From Torreya grandis (Eukaryota; Streptophyta; Pinopsida; Cupressales; Taxaceae), in assembly GCA_037957365.1 (NCBI GenBank), contig JARHVA010001471.1, forward strand, positions 3,168,501 to 3,232,500: DNA of 64,000 nucleotides, in the 5' to 3' direction. A program made the position numbers and the translations under genes. This document shows, piece by piece, positions 35,256 to 52,800 of this stretch; the first letter of the stretch is position 1, and every line of letters begins with the position of its first letter. Under the pieces are notes generated by a model. It worked only from the letters and a program-made list of their open reading frames with translations, made no database searches and was not told where the DNA came from.

Positions 35256-38200
35256 GTAGTACCTTCTATAGTTCATAGATGCATGAAATTCATTCACACT
35301 AATTAGGTTATTAAAGTTTATGGATTTATATATGAGTTACCATTCCCCACTTCAGAGCCATATACTATTTTTTAGTCACCAATTTTAGTTCCACCACTAG
35401 TTTTAGTTTCTCCATTAGTTTTAGTTTTTCCTCTAGTTTAGATTCAAACATAGTCAAGGTCTCCTTGCCAGCACAGAGAGTTCATACACTTCCATAGAGG
35501 TCTCTTTTATAGTAACCATAATTTTAGAATTCTAGATAGCTTCTAGCTATAGTGTTCACACCTAGGGTGGTATTATTGAGGTCTCATGCCTCTACACACA
35601 AAGCACATGTTTAGAGAGCTTCTAATACAATATGGGTCCTTAAGATCCCTACAATTGCATGCACTTCTTAGAGTTACAGGGAGACCCCATAGTTGGTTTC
35701 CACCGTAGATATTTTAGAGCATTTAAAATATACACAACTTTTAGAACCACAGTCTTAGCCCTTCCATCATGCTTCATGATCATACATGATCCCTCTCCTT
35801 GATATAGGACACCATTATATAGAGTCTCCCATAAGACTTATTGGTTAGTATCATTTCTTCTCAGTCTTGCTTGTATATAACTTCTTCTCAAATTTCCTAT
35901 ACATAGTTTCTCAGTATTTCTTTTACATAGTCTCTTAATAATTGATCCTACATACCTTATATCAAAAATCCAAAAACATTAAAATATGTCAAAACACCAA
36001 AAACAATATAACATTTTAAAATCTAAAAACATTCAAATATATAAAATATCCAAAAATAATAAAAAAATTCAAAATACAAAAACATTCAAAAAATTTCAAA
36101 ACACAAAAATATTTCAATTATATGCATTTTCCATGCTTTACATTTCTATTACCATGCTAGACTTACATTTGCTGTTCTATGCTATTATTTGTCAATTTAT
36201 CTACATTACCATGCTTCACTTGATCTTCTTTGAGTGTGTGCAGTGACATCCAGATCCTTGATTACTTCACTCTACCCATTGAGGGGGCATCCTACTTCTA
36301 CATTTGAGACATACATCAATATATCTACCCTTTGGAGGCATCTTCTACATGACTACACCATCCAGGTTATGTAATTCTTCCACTACACACTTTAGTTATC
36401 ATGTTGATGTACATTACTTCTTAGCTCAAATAGATTACTCTATCAACACTCACGAGTATATAACACTTATGTATTTCTTAGCATATACCTAGTCTTGTAC
36501 TACATGTATTGCATACTTTCACTTCTTGATTTGATTTGTTAGATGCAATTGTATTTCTAGTATATTACTTGCCTTCCTTTCTTACTTTGCATAGTTAGAT
36601 ATGATTTCATTTCTTAGTTCCTATTTTATCTCCTATATGTGCCTCATGACATTTGTTAATGTCTTTTAACTCTATTCTTATGTGTGCCTTAGGATATTTT
36701 CCAATGTCCTTTGCTTATACTCTTCTATGTGCTTATAGCCCTCATGCCAACATTGCTTGTTTTCAGTTGTATGTGTATGTGGCATTTGAACATGCTTTGT
36801 ATGCTTGTATTTGTAGTTTGAGTGACATATGCCTATGTCCCTTGTTTGCTTGGCCCCTTGGCCACTCTTGTATACTTCTTGCCTTGTGTGCTTGTTTGCT
36901 TCTCAACTGTTTGTAATGCCATAATCCATATCATGCATTATCTTAATTTTTTGGATGCTATGATGGATATCATACTCCATCCCTCCTTGACAACTAATAA
37001 CTAACATTTACAGATTCAGTTTAATACATTATACATACTATTATATTGTTATATATATCTAGGTGTACCCCTGTTGATCTAACAATCTCTCATACAAACT
37101 ATGTTATATCTTGAGACATCATTTTGATTATCATTGCTATATCATGTATTTCATAGCATAACACACTTACAAGGCTCTTTTTTTGAGGGCAATCATTGTA
37201 GGGTCTCAATTCCTACCCTCAAAAGAGGGGGCAACAAATAGGGATTTGTCACAGAGATGAGAGCTCTTATTAGTCAAAAAATTAGTTTTCAAGAATACTT
37301 AAAATAATAATCATAGGTCAAAATAGATAGAATAGACCAAAAAATAGTGACAATTATAGAATAGTCATCAATTTCAACAAAGGACAATAGCACTAGAAAA
37401 TAGGGTGTCCTATTTTTAATGCTCTTATCCAAATAACAAAAAATCTAGATTTTCTAAAAATAAGTAGAAAGGTCAGCTTAGCTATAATTTTGTTAGATAT
37501 AGATCAATCTAGATTCAGTAGTTTTAATACAATTTTTCTTAGATAATCTAAATATAAGGTGCATCATGCACAACATGATGGCTCTCACTTCTAGTTTTAG
37601 ATTGGGCAGTTGGTATAACTTCCAGATCAAAATCCATGTTATATACACCAGTGATTGGGGGCAATGTGTGCAACACATTTAATTTTTTTCTTTTTGAGTT
37701 CAATATATTACTTAGACATTCTTAGTAGTTTCATTCCTTACTCCATTTGTAGGTGGTTGGCATCATTTTGGAATGGCTTTCATATAGGCCTAACCTTTAC
37801 ATTCCTGAGTGGCTTCCACCTAAGCCTAGTTTTCAGTTTCAGAGTGGCTTTCATACAAGCCTAATTTACTCCTTCCAGAGTGTCCAAGATTGTCCTAATT
37901 TCTAGTACACATTCGGCTATCCATGCCACATTATCAGATTTTAGAGCATTCATGGGCTTCAGGAGCCATCTCATACAACACACATTCATATCGATATCAT
38001 TTTATAGCTTTACTTAGTAGGCAATGATGGAGGCAAAGGGCTAGCCTTTATATTCTTGAGCCACCTACTTAAATGGATTTGACACATAATACAAACATTA
38101 ATTAATACATGCATGATCACATAGCTTCACTTAGTGGATGTTGATGGAGCCAAAGGGCTAGCCTTTGCATTCTTGATCCACTCTCAAGGAATTGAGCACT

Positions 38201-38573
38201 CAACTCTATTTGTGATATTAATCTTGGTATAACACACACCCAACATTACTCAAAATCATCCAACATCACTCAACATCATAATAGGTTTTGTATTAGTTCA
38301 CATACTCGGTGAGGTGTATTCATTTCTTTCTCTTCCTCTCTCATTTACCCAACCTTGTATGTTCTTATTTTAGATATAGTGTATCTAGTAAGAACTGATC
38401 TACTCTTTGTTTTCTCTTGTATATTTACACTTCACAATGTGCTCTCTCTATGCACACCCAACATCACACAATTTCATGAGCTTCAACCTTGTAGGTAAGT
38501 TTAGGTACGCTTTCTACTTTCTTTTATCCTAGTATTTCACTTTGATACATCATTAGAATAAATAGGGGGCAAA
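35256..38573 (+). other. Non-coding 3' region where pol would be expected
   Basis: No RT, RNase H or integrase motif is seen on either strand. It contains short repeats: CCACTAGTTTTAGT-type repeats (about 35380-35440), a roughly 42-bp array built on GTGGCTTYCAYACAAGCCTA (about 37770-37865), and a two-copy repeat of about 115 bp around GGGCTAGCCTTT (about 38000-38070 and 38117-38190). Short open frames (35986-36246, 36304-36492, 36653-36916) have no motif. The region ends in the polypurine tract AGGGGGCAAA just before 38574. Confidence 0.6.
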
Positions 38574-39772
38574 TGTAGTCATATAAAATATCAAAATTGG
38601 TAGCTTGAGTGTGGCTTGTGACACCCAACCCATAGGTCCCTCTTGCATTCTCTCTTAACCCTTTAAGGCACCTTTTTGTAGATTCTCAATTATCCATAGA
38701 CTTTTGAGACTTGATTTAAGCTCAACTAGACCCTATTTCCTATGCTTATTCCATCTCCCCAAGTCCTAAACTTGTAAGATAGGAGCGCTGGGGTTGGATT
38801 ATAGCACTGGATCATAGGGTGTCTCATTTTTAGCACTCCTATCTAATCATATTTAGATCCCAGATGACTAGTTTCTCCTGATTCCTCTTCTTCATTATGT
38901 TAGTTAGCATAAATACATTTAACCCATGATAAATAGATCTCTATAAAAGTCCATTCAAAGTTTATTTAGAAGGGGTTGGCAAATATTGTGAAAGCAAGCA
39001 AGAATACAAACAAGATTATTGAAGAAATTTTCTCTATTTTGTGCATACAACCATCCAATATAGCTACCAGCATATTCAAACCCTTACACCAGTCCCTAGC
39101 CACTTTAAGCACACCCAATTTAGCATTTTACATATTCATAACACTATTGCACAAAGCACATCATGTGGGATAACTACATATGGCTTGATATCTCTTTGAA
39201 GTATTGGTATGTAGGTAGCATGTCTACACAAGGGGTGTGGATACATATTTAGTTTATCTTACACACACTAACGCCCTATTTCTCAAAGTTTTATTCAAGC
39301 ACAATAAAGATCTAGAATTGGAGATTGAATCATCTCTACAAGGAGATCCATCGATAATAAAGGTTTAAAATTTTATAGGTAGACTAACACAGGGGCAATA
39401 GACAAAACCTAGAAAACTTAGATCTCTGTAACTAGTTTGGCCAACAGCGATAGGACCTGGACTATAGCACCAGACTTGAAGTGTCTTATTTTTGATGCTC
39501 TTATCATTTCATCGAATGACAGCCAGATCTTGGTTTACAACACTGTCCTAGTATTACACAATCGATATCAACCTCTGTCTCAGCTGTATCAACTTAGTTT
39601 TAAGCTAAGTTATATTTCTCCTCTTTCATTACTATTTTTAGAAAACTAAGAAAGTTAAATAATTATACAAATTAGTACTCTAATTATTAAAATATATTTA
39701 ATTGATTTAGTCAACTCAAAACTTTAAATAAATTAAGAATGATATTCCAATATTTCCAAAAAAGCTAAAACA
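38574..39772 (+). repeat. 3' LTR of the gag-protease element
   Basis: Partner of 31455-32657; starts TGTAGTCATA, ends AAAACA, and is followed by the target copy CATAG (39773-39777). Confidence 0.9.
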
Positions 39773-39965
39773 CATAGTGTAATGTCTTATAAGACTAATA
39801 ATATGAGGATAATGCTACTTGGGAGGACTACGATGAGTTATACAAGTAATTTCTATATTTATTTGCTTGATTTGTTGCTTCATACCATGTTATTTTTATA
39901 CTATATAATGTTGTTAATTCAGAATTTATGTTTGAATAATTTTCATCATGATAATGATGAACTTT
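39773..39965 (+). pseudogene. Chromodomain, second half, and pol 3' end of the large gypsy element
   Basis: Reading continues in frame from the first half: CNVL, then YEDNATWEDYDELYK, the chromodomain segment with the typical ATWE motif, then a stop where a Gln codon is likely. Coding ends by about 39870, and a short 3' untranslated stretch leads to the polypurine tract. Confidence 0.8.
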
Positions 39966-39977
39966 AGGGGGGAAGGA
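39966..39977 (+). other. Polypurine tract of the large gypsy element
   Basis: AGGGGGGAAGGA abuts the 3' LTR start TGTTACATTC. Confidence 0.9.
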
Positions 39978-44323
<4,346 letters not shown>

Positions 44324-44429
44324 AAAATCATATTTTTTTGAGGCTCTATTAAAATTTCTAAAGTGAACACAAATCATAATTTCTCTATTCTTATCACAAG
44401 TAGACCCTATGTTGGCCATCCAAGTAGAC
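44324..44429 (-). pseudogene. Old gypsy RT, N-terminal piece (mate of 6520-7669)
   Basis: The minus strand reads STWMANIGSTCDKNREIM, then ICVHFRNFNRASKKYDF, ending exactly at the large element. These are the fingers motifs (W-x-ANI-x-V, K-x-GK/R, VDFR-x-LN-x-A) of Tat/Athila-like RT. The next motif, PLP-like then FEMMSFLDGF, is found at 7669 and leftward, so the large element inserted between them. To the right the frame is cut again at about 44430 by an LTR-like sequence. Confidence 0.8.
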
Positions 44430-45899
44430 TGTTTATTACACCCCGCATCACCCTAGTGGAAAGAAAAATGACAATGTTGATTTATTTTTATATTAAAGAT
44501 TATGGACTATTGTTTTGTTACTATTATAATTTAGTTAGATGATGGTGTTAACATAATAAATATCGATTTACAAAATTATAATAATTATGGGAATTAAATG
44601 TTGATGTGATTATTCATGTATTTGTGTTGTACTTATATCAAATCATTTAATGTATTTCCTTATATTAATATTTTTTAGTTGTTGATGATTATAATAAACT
44701 AACTAATCTCTTTATTTGACTGAGATGGATGTAGGATATCCTATCTAATACCTTGGAGTAGAATCCTGAGGCATGGCATTATAGGGGAGAGGGCAATAGA
44801 TTGTGGCAGCTAGAGGAAGAACGAATGAATCTAGAATAGTTACACACTCACATATATTGTTTAATTTTTGTGATAATCATGTTGTGTGCTTTCACTTTAG
44901 TTAGTTTGTGCTTATAGTACTGCTTGCACAATTACATTCAATTTCACTTGATGAGTGTATTCTTGTTTTATTTGGATACTTGTTGAGTTACATGCTTATA
45001 TTACCTATTTCATTGGATATTATTTTTATAATATTCTATTGGGATATATAAAAACTATATATATTTTTAATATTTATGAAGATTACTTATGATTTATATG
45101 GTTTGTGCATCATAGTTCTATTTGCATAGTCATATTTGTACTTGCATGTGAAGTCTTATCCTAATTTTGATTGATTAGTCTTATTTTTAAGGGGTAATGG
45201 TCTCAGTACATAATCACTAAGTTATTTAACATAAGATATTGTTGTGAATAGAAATAAAAGCATAAAAAACTTCCTTTTGTTGTTAAGATCCTAGTGAACC
45301 TTCAATCACATTGTGTTGTGCATTGAATATCTTGGTGTACATTATGAAACTACTAGCATAGGAAATATTATAGTGTTTAATTATTATCTAGAGGTATGAT
45401 TATTTAGTACATGCTTTAAAATTAGGTCAAAATATTAATTTATTTGTTTCAAAATGAATTAGGTTTTTCATGAGTTTTAAGGCAAAACATGAGTTATGGA
45501 TATGATTAGGTGTTTTGAATTTTTTTAGTTGGGCTCGAAGGAATGTGAGTTATTAGTCCTTGTCATGGCAAAGAATTAAAGGAATTGATTGGAACTATTA
45601 ATTTTGGTCAATGAATCAATAAAAAACAATAATTTTTCATAAACAATGAAATTTTAAATGACTATATTTATTTATGAAATTTTTTTGGGCAAAGAAAAAA
45701 CATTAGAAATAATTTATTTGACATCTTATTGGTGGAAAGAACCAATATAGCAATTTTTTGATGTTCTCTTCGTACACATTTTTTTTAATTTTCAAAACAA
45801 AAATCTCCTTCATGACATGTGTGCAAAAAAATTCCATGAATGACATGTGTGCAATAAATTATATAGATTATGCTGTATTTATATGACTGAAATGCCACC

Positions 45900-47700
45900 T
45901 CACCTAATAAATTTAGGATTTGTAAATTTCTCAGCTTTTTTGGTGGTTAATAAATGAGTGGTCTTAGATTTATTTATTTTAAATATAAAAATTCCTTTTT
46001 TTCTGGATTCACATTCGTAACATGCATCACTTGGGAGGCATTTATGTTTGCTGCATCAAATTACATACAAGTAGACATGATTTTGATATTACCGCCTCAA
46101 GAGCAGGTGCGAGGTAATCTATGCAACATCAAAGGAGAAGTCCTCTTTCTTCATACTATTTTTTCTTCTTTTGCATTTTTGGAGGTGATTCAGTGAGACT
46201 CTCACCCACCACATACATACACTCTATAGGCACTTATTTGGTGGTTTATGTTTTATGTAAGAGGATGCAGGCTTAAATGGTGGAGTGCATAAGCCCCAGC
46301 CTCTGTCTGTGCACATATCACAATGCCATTTTTCTAAACTCTAGCATCGGTCTGTGCATGTATCATGATGCCACTTTCTTTGCAAGTGCCCCTGCACAAA
46401 ATGTCCTTCCCATATTAATTTCTTTACCCCATAATTAGGGATTTTTTAATAAATATTATTGATTTAACATTTGGGGGGAAAGTGTTGCAATGATTTTCAA
46501 TTTTATGATTTGAATAGGAAAGTTTTTGGTAAAGCATAATATTTTTTCAATGTTTTAGGTTTTTTTGCTCTCAAGTATTTTTTGGTTTGTCAGATAATAT
46601 TATATGGTTTGTGTCTTTGCTGCATCAAATTACATATAACAAGGGAGCAGAGCTCCAAGTCCCCACAGGCAGGGTGCACTAGAATATATCAAATGTTATT
46701 TATTCGCTGGAAATGGTACTATTTGTTTAGTAACAATGTCAATAAATTTAGTGGGCAACCATCAATTGATTAGCTCTAGGGTTAATGAGAATGTTACTAA
46801 AATCAGAGCAGACATGGAGGTTATAAACATGGATTTATTTCTTACCAATTTGATTCTAATGATGTGCATTTTCAATACCTATAAAAACAAGGATTGCTCA
46901 ATTGACATGGTCCTAATACATAGAACGATAAAATTCCCATCCAACACTAACGCTGAGGAGTAAATATAATCACCAAGCATTCACAAAATCATGTTACATT
47001 CAACAATAGTTACATATTCATCATATACAATGACAACAAAAACCATGAAAAAAGAACAATATACAGCCAACATAAAACAAAAGGAAACATTATTTAGATG
47101 TTGAAAAAACAAAAGCATACACAATTAAAACTTGTGTTAAATTATAATTTTGCCGAAGTTTTGCTGCTCATTTCCTTAACACAGATCAATACCAAAGCGC
47201 TGGTCGCTTTTCATACACAGACTTCAACAAAATGATTTCTCTATTTTTTTTCAAGAGTTTTCCTGACTTTGAAAAAGAGAGTATATAAGAGTTTTATGAT
47301 AGATAGAGATTTCAAATAAGGAGTATGCGTTAATCAGGATAAATAGAGATTTCGAATAAGAAGAAATATTTTTCATGGATGCTTTACTGTCACCTATTGT
47401 CAGACTTTAATACTTTGTTGGTGAGATTACACACCTTCTAACATAATGAATCAACATAAACTGCCATCCATATTAAATTCCCTCTGAAACAAATGGACCA
47501 ATTATGCGTTACTTTCCAAGCAAGTTGTGTGTACCAACGGTGAAGTGACAGGTTTGACCTAATGATCTTAGTGTGCATTCCACATTTGAGTTGGATAAAT
47601 CAAGATACATATCATAGGTCACTAGAGAAGGACCTGCAACTGCATTTAATTTGAATTATTATAACTGTCAAAAACTTGACAGTTCCAGCAAAACCAACGT
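45900..47700. other. Unassigned block inside the probable LTR
   Basis: It contains two copies of TTTGCTGCATCAAATTACAT (about 46047 and 46617), a roughly 45-bp imperfect repeat around TCTGTGCA...ATCAYAATGCCA (about 46300-46380), and a perfect hairpin AACTGTCAA/TTGACAGTT at 47663-47684. Small frames (45954-46196, 46582-46773, 46736-46963) have no motif. It may be an insertion of another repeat; no termini were identified. Confidence 0.3.
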
Positions 47701-48352
47701 ATTACATTAGATGACTCAAAACAAGTAATAATATGAAAGTTTATTAGCCAATCAACATATAATAAAAATAATATTATATTGGATAGGTTAAAGAACTTGT
47801 ATGTTACTTTAATTAAAATTTCAAATATTTCTGATCATAGAATTTAATGTATTCTAATTGGTGAAAAGTATAGGGAGTAATTCCAAGTTAATGCGTAGTG
47901 AAGGTAATAGATCCCTCTGGAACTAATAATATGTTCGAAGCTTTGATTTTTTCTATTTAAATGCCACGATCAAATAAAATAAAATAAAATGGTATGGTAT
48001 TTGTTATTTTTAAAATTATAGCTTAATCTAGATTAACTTTAGCTTTCACTATCATAAAAATGTAATTTTAAATTCTATGCTGATCATGCCACTTATTATG
48101 TGTTTTATTATTGTCATTTAGACTTAGTACTTGGCGTGTCCTCCTTTTAATATTTATTATATAGTTTAGGATAAAATTATTCTATGAGAACTCTCAAATA
48201 TGATATTAACGTTATTTTGTGCATAAAATAGTATCAATGCTTGTCGCGAATCTTTTTTTTTTTTGACACATTTTTGTCAAATAGTGACATAATATTTAAT
48301 TTTAAGTCTTGTTAAAGTGGTTTTTCTTTTTGTGAGTTTTATTAATTTTGAG

Positions 48353-48537
48353 TAAAAAATATCACTTCATCTATGGGCTAAAGCTAAGGCTTAAAATATT
48401 GGGTGCTAGTACCTTTTAATGCGATTGTGAAGGATTTACTCACTGAAAAAAATATCACCTCATATGTGGGCTAAAGTCGAGGTTTAAAATATTGGGTGCT
48501 AGTACCTTTTAATGTGATTGTAAAGGATTTTACTCAC
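48353..48537 (+). repeat. Two-copy tandem duplication, about 95-bp unit
   Basis: Copies at 48353-48443 and 48449-48537 share AAAATATTGGGTGCTAGTAC followed by CTTTTAATG and end in TTTACTCACT. Confidence 0.85.
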
Positions 48538-51357
48538 TAGACACTACTTTCTATAATTTAATATAAAATAATTATTGATAGACAACTATTTAACCAAAAA
48601 CAATTTTCAATATAAAAATAAGAACTAGCCACTACATGACCCTTGTTTTTGTATAAACCTTTGCATGACATTATAACCCAATTTAATTGGGAATTTGGAA
48701 GTGAATTTAACATGAAAGTAACACATGCATTTATGGATTTTTTTTACCATTTACAAGGGGATCAATTATTGTAGAATTGATGACATGCAATGAAGAAGTG
48801 GAAGAAAATGGGAATAAAAGGAAAAGAAAAGGAAATATGGGGGATATGATGACTGGAAGATAATAATAATAAACTATTCAAGGGAAAATAATTTAAAAAA
48901 ATACCAGCTATCATTTCTAAACTTCTAGGCAAGTAACAATTTTTTTATAAAAGTCTATGTGGGGATTTTTAGTGGTTTTCTTACTTGATTAGATTTATGA
49001 CATGCCGTAATTAATCTCATGCATGCAATGCTTCATATTTTGAATTAATAATGAATACCCTAATTTTTGGAAAATGATGAAACTTAGAGATTTTGGGAAG
49101 AGAAGTCAGGGATTCTTTTGATGTCATGTTTTTTAGTGGGCTATGCTTGTAAGCTTGACATTGAAATGGTCCTCAAGATCAAACTAAAATGGTTAAAATG
49201 AGACCACAACTATATGGATAATGGTTGCTTGTGGATTGTTAGTTTTGTGTGAAACTTTTATTTTAGATTCTCTACCTCTTATAGATGTGACTTGAGCTCT
49301 CACCCATGATTTTATATAAGGGTTTTATTAATAAAACATTTAAGTAAATGTGAGTTTTTTATTAATTTTTTTTATCGACCTATTAAATGGTTCTAAGTTT
49401 TGAATAAAACATGTTTTTAGTAGAATTTAAAAGGGGTCAAATGAGACCAAACTTAAACCTATAGGTGGATGGAAAATCCACTTACAGGGCTAGGAATGAC
49501 AAAGATATATGAGCAATAATATGATATTGTACAAACATTTTTTTTTCCAAAAGTTAGTTAAGGAAAAACTAAACTCATGAATGATAATTGACTTTTTTGT
49601 TTTGACCTTAATTTTAAGTTAGATACACCTCGTGTAAGTCAAGATGTATATATTAAAGATCTTATCTTAGATAAGTTAACTATAGACTAAAGCATATTGA
49701 AGTCATTAAATCCTTTACTTGGTAACCATTGATAGTTTAAGGCAATAAAGTTCAAAACTTGTTCACCTTATTATTGCTTCTTTGCATAGAGTATATTGAT
49801 GAATACTGGTGAATATTTTAATTAAACTTCAAAATAAGTTTATAGCCTATTGATAAGATATTTTATATAATGTTCATTTTGACGAATGGCTTTTACTTTG
49901 AGTTTAAACTACATGTTTATAAGATGTAATAAAATTAAATGTTGTTTTCAAGGTATATTAAGAATTATGTAGTTATAAGATGTAATAACATTAAATGATG
50001 TCTTTAATATCACTTTGTATGGAGTATGCACTTGTTAGATTTATTAATATTGGTTGTGACCATTGTATAGTGTATTATGGATCGATTTAGCTCAAAATAT
50101 AATAGTTTTGGGTATTATACCGATCAATATATCGATTAAAATATGTGATTTCTAGACTTGGTGAAATTATTATTAATATAAACTTTAAAATGGACCTATA
50201 GGCTATGAAGGGTAACACTTTTAGATGACAATCATACATACTAGAATGTATCTAGAGATAAATTACCTTAATTTTGAATGGAGGAGGGGTCGAGGGGTGG
50301 GTCAGGTCCATTAGACTCAGTTTAATATTGAATCATAAACATACATGAATGGTTATTCAGTTAAATTGGAAGTATGCTTAGTATTATTAAAAAATATAAT
50401 ATATTTTCCTTATATTATTAAATAGGTGTATTGTCATTGATGCATGAATTTTGCATGATGAATTCATAAATGAAATCCATGAATGTTTGAATTAGCTTAA
50501 GCCAAATTTTGTGATTCTTGTATCCTTGCTTGAAAGAACTTAAAATAGTATTATGTGGAGATATGTCATTTAGGTTGTTTGTAGTGAATTCCTTGTGAAT
50601 GAGGTTGTTTTGAGGTTTGTGAAAAATAGTCATTCTTCACATAAATGGATGATGAGTCATAGGGAAGGAGATTTTTTAATAGTCACTCATTTTCAATTAA
50701 TGATAAGGATAATGTTTTTTATGAATTCTATCATAAAGTATTGTTGATGTGGACTATGACCTAACTTCATTTAAAGTCTAAAATATATAAAAATATTTTA
50801 GCCAATGTAATGTTATAATTGTATACATTATCTGTCCATTGTAATTTCTAGTTTACATGTATGAATGATCTTATATTAGATGGAGAAGTATCCATGGTTT
50901 GTATCATTGTTGTATGTAATAGTGATTATACTTTGACACTTATCTTCCCATTCATGAAGGGAAGGGCCACTCCTAGCAGGGAGGTGTGTAGGAGACCATT
51001 GGTCTATGGTTGGAGGTAACACACCCAGATGATGCTCTCCCTCATTACAACTTATCATAACTATCAATAACTATTTACTCATTGCTAATTGAGAGCTGAT
51101 TGAACATGCAAGATATTGTATATTTGTTGTATTAATTTATTATACTATTCAACATTCGCTGAACCAACATTATATCTTGATGTAGATTTGTACAATATTG
51201 TACATTAGATAGATATGAATATTTCATATTATGGTAGTACACCTTATTGTATTTAACAAATATTGATATTCTAGTGCTAAACCTTGGATTTCAATATATT
51301 AATGTGCTGAACAATTGAGATGACTCATTTGCTCTTATTTTTATTATGATAGTTACA

Positions 51358-52800
51358 TCCCTAGAGGTACGATTTGTAATAAACATATGATTAAACAATT
51401 GAAATGATTGATTTATTACATTTATTTTACACATCAAATTAGTCTAAAAATGATTAATGGATAAACAATAATTTAACTAATGCATAACTAGTTGAGCTTG
51501 AAATAGTCATGATACTAACCAAAAAAAATGTGTGTCAAATTTTAGTTTAAAATCCATTAGTTGTTATAATGTTTGATAAGGAAATTTATTTGTACTGCAA
51601 GAGTTTCTGAACATCCTTATAAATGAGAGTTTCAAGGATGAGATTGATTGGTCATTGTATCTCTAAAAGGGTTTTCTCCTTATTTGAGTGGGATAGCATG
51701 AGTTATAGCTCGTCGATTAAAGATATTGAGATCCTCATATGACTAGGTAATCACATCTATGTTTTGCATGATAAGATATCACAGTATTTTATTTTTTGAA
51801 TCTAATGTTTACATGTTGGGGATATTCAAGTGAACCCAATTTCATCAGGATAGACTTATGACTAGTGGAATCTAATTACTTGCAACTTTAAGCTAGCATG
51901 TCTAGGTCAAACAACCTCTTAAGCAACACCATTCCTTTATTAATTTTATTTTATCTTAGTCTTGTGATCCAATAATCATCAATATCCTTTTATACAAAAT
52001 AATCCATACCATTTTCATCGATGAATTTCACTTCAAATACACTAGAGATACCATGAATTCAATAATCTCTTGATCATCATTAAAAATCTATAAATTATCT
52101 ATATCGTTTGGGGACATAAGTACAAGGGATCAATTCAGTTAGTTTTTTGTGCAATTTATAATAATCTAGGAGAAATAAGTTCATCACTAATGTTGCAAGA
52201 TAATCAATAGTCTATTTATTTTCCTTAGGAATCATCATGATATTAAAAACATCAAATGAATCAATTAAGTCTTGTGCCTTATGTTTATATTTCCTCAGAT
52301 GTGATAATTTGCACTAAAATTTCTTGTTACTTGATTGATCACCAACTCAAAATCTCTAAAATTTTGTAATTCTTTCACCTTATGATTTGAACCAAATTTC
52401 AAACCTAAAATCATAGCCTCATGGTCAACAAGGTTTTTAGTACAAGGGAATTATAAATGGTAAGCAGTGAGATAATATTTTATGTTAAGGCCTATTAAAA
52501 AAATACACACACTTGATTTTTTACTTGGAATGAGCTCCATCAAAATATAATGTCTATAGGCCAAATGAATTAGTGTTCACTTTTTATTTGTTTTTAACAA
52601 TAGGTTCAATTGTGAGCATGTAAATGCCTATGTTAGTGGAAACAAAATGCACCTTTTCATTATTTGTAGTGTATTCAATGATCATTAACTTCATCTTGGG
52701 TTCCTTTTCCATTCTAATTTGATTTGCCACAAATTTCCAAGGCAACCACATGTGGGAAAAGTTAGTGTCCATGTACCCTTTCAATGTCTTAGTGTTTTAC
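51358..52800 (-). pseudogene. Gypsy RNase H remnant (Tat-like) and flanking pol
   Basis: Minus-strand pieces show RNase H in order: TLYFDGAHSK (about 52527-52550, first Asp), DHEAMILGLK (about 52405-52425, Glu), NFRDFELVINQVT (about 52330-52360, second Asp), then DSFDVFNIMMIPKEN and IDYLATLV (about 52200-52280). This is the additional RNase H style of Tat elements. A 66-codon frame upstream (52784-52584) starts MKGYMDTNFSHMW and probably belongs to the preceding linker. Left of about 52050 the sequence decays and no integrase is recognisable. Its relation to the split RT at 44324 is unclear, because RNase H should follow RT. Confidence 0.65.

Larger units (their letters stand above)
31455..39772 (+). 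mobile_element. Non-autonomous gypsy element encoding only gag and protease
   Basis: LTRs 31455-32657 (1203 bp) and 38574-39772 (1199 bp), both starting TGTAG and ending CA, are flanked by perfect five-base copies CATAG (31450-31454 and 39773-39777). A primer-binding site, leader repeats, gag (33383-34762), protease (34929-35255) and a polypurine tract (AGGGGGCAAA before 38574) are in order. Between protease and the 3' LTR, 3.3 kb has no RT, RNase H or integrase signal. It resembles the gag-only plant elements called TR-GAG, with the addition of protease. Over the first ~125 LTR bases differences are frequent (roughly one in five or six), so it is older than the copia copies. Confidence 0.85.
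44430..51357 (+). repeat. Probable solo or partial LTR related to the large gypsy element
   Basis: Similarity to the large-element LTR is visible near both ends: a GAATGAATCTAGAATAGTTA-like block with ACACACTCACA at about 44825-44860, and GAAGGGAAGGGCC...CCATTGGTCTATGGTTGG at about 50957-51017. It runs from about TGTTTATTACACCCC to TTACA at 51357. It is about 2.5 kb longer than the other LTRs, so it probably contains insertions. The block 45900-47700 has no LTR counterpart that I can see. No adjoining gag-pol of this family is present. A near-terminal position within the old RT suggests a solo LTR, but I found no target duplication. Confidence 0.5.

Noticed and set aside
47663..47684. Perfect 9-bp hairpin considered as a terminator or small-RNA precursor
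   Set aside because: Too short, with no flanking signal; common by chance in AT-rich DNA.
48300..48550. CRISPR-like or regulatory repeat array
   Set aside because: Only two copies with no spacers; a simple tandem duplication in plant repeat DNA.
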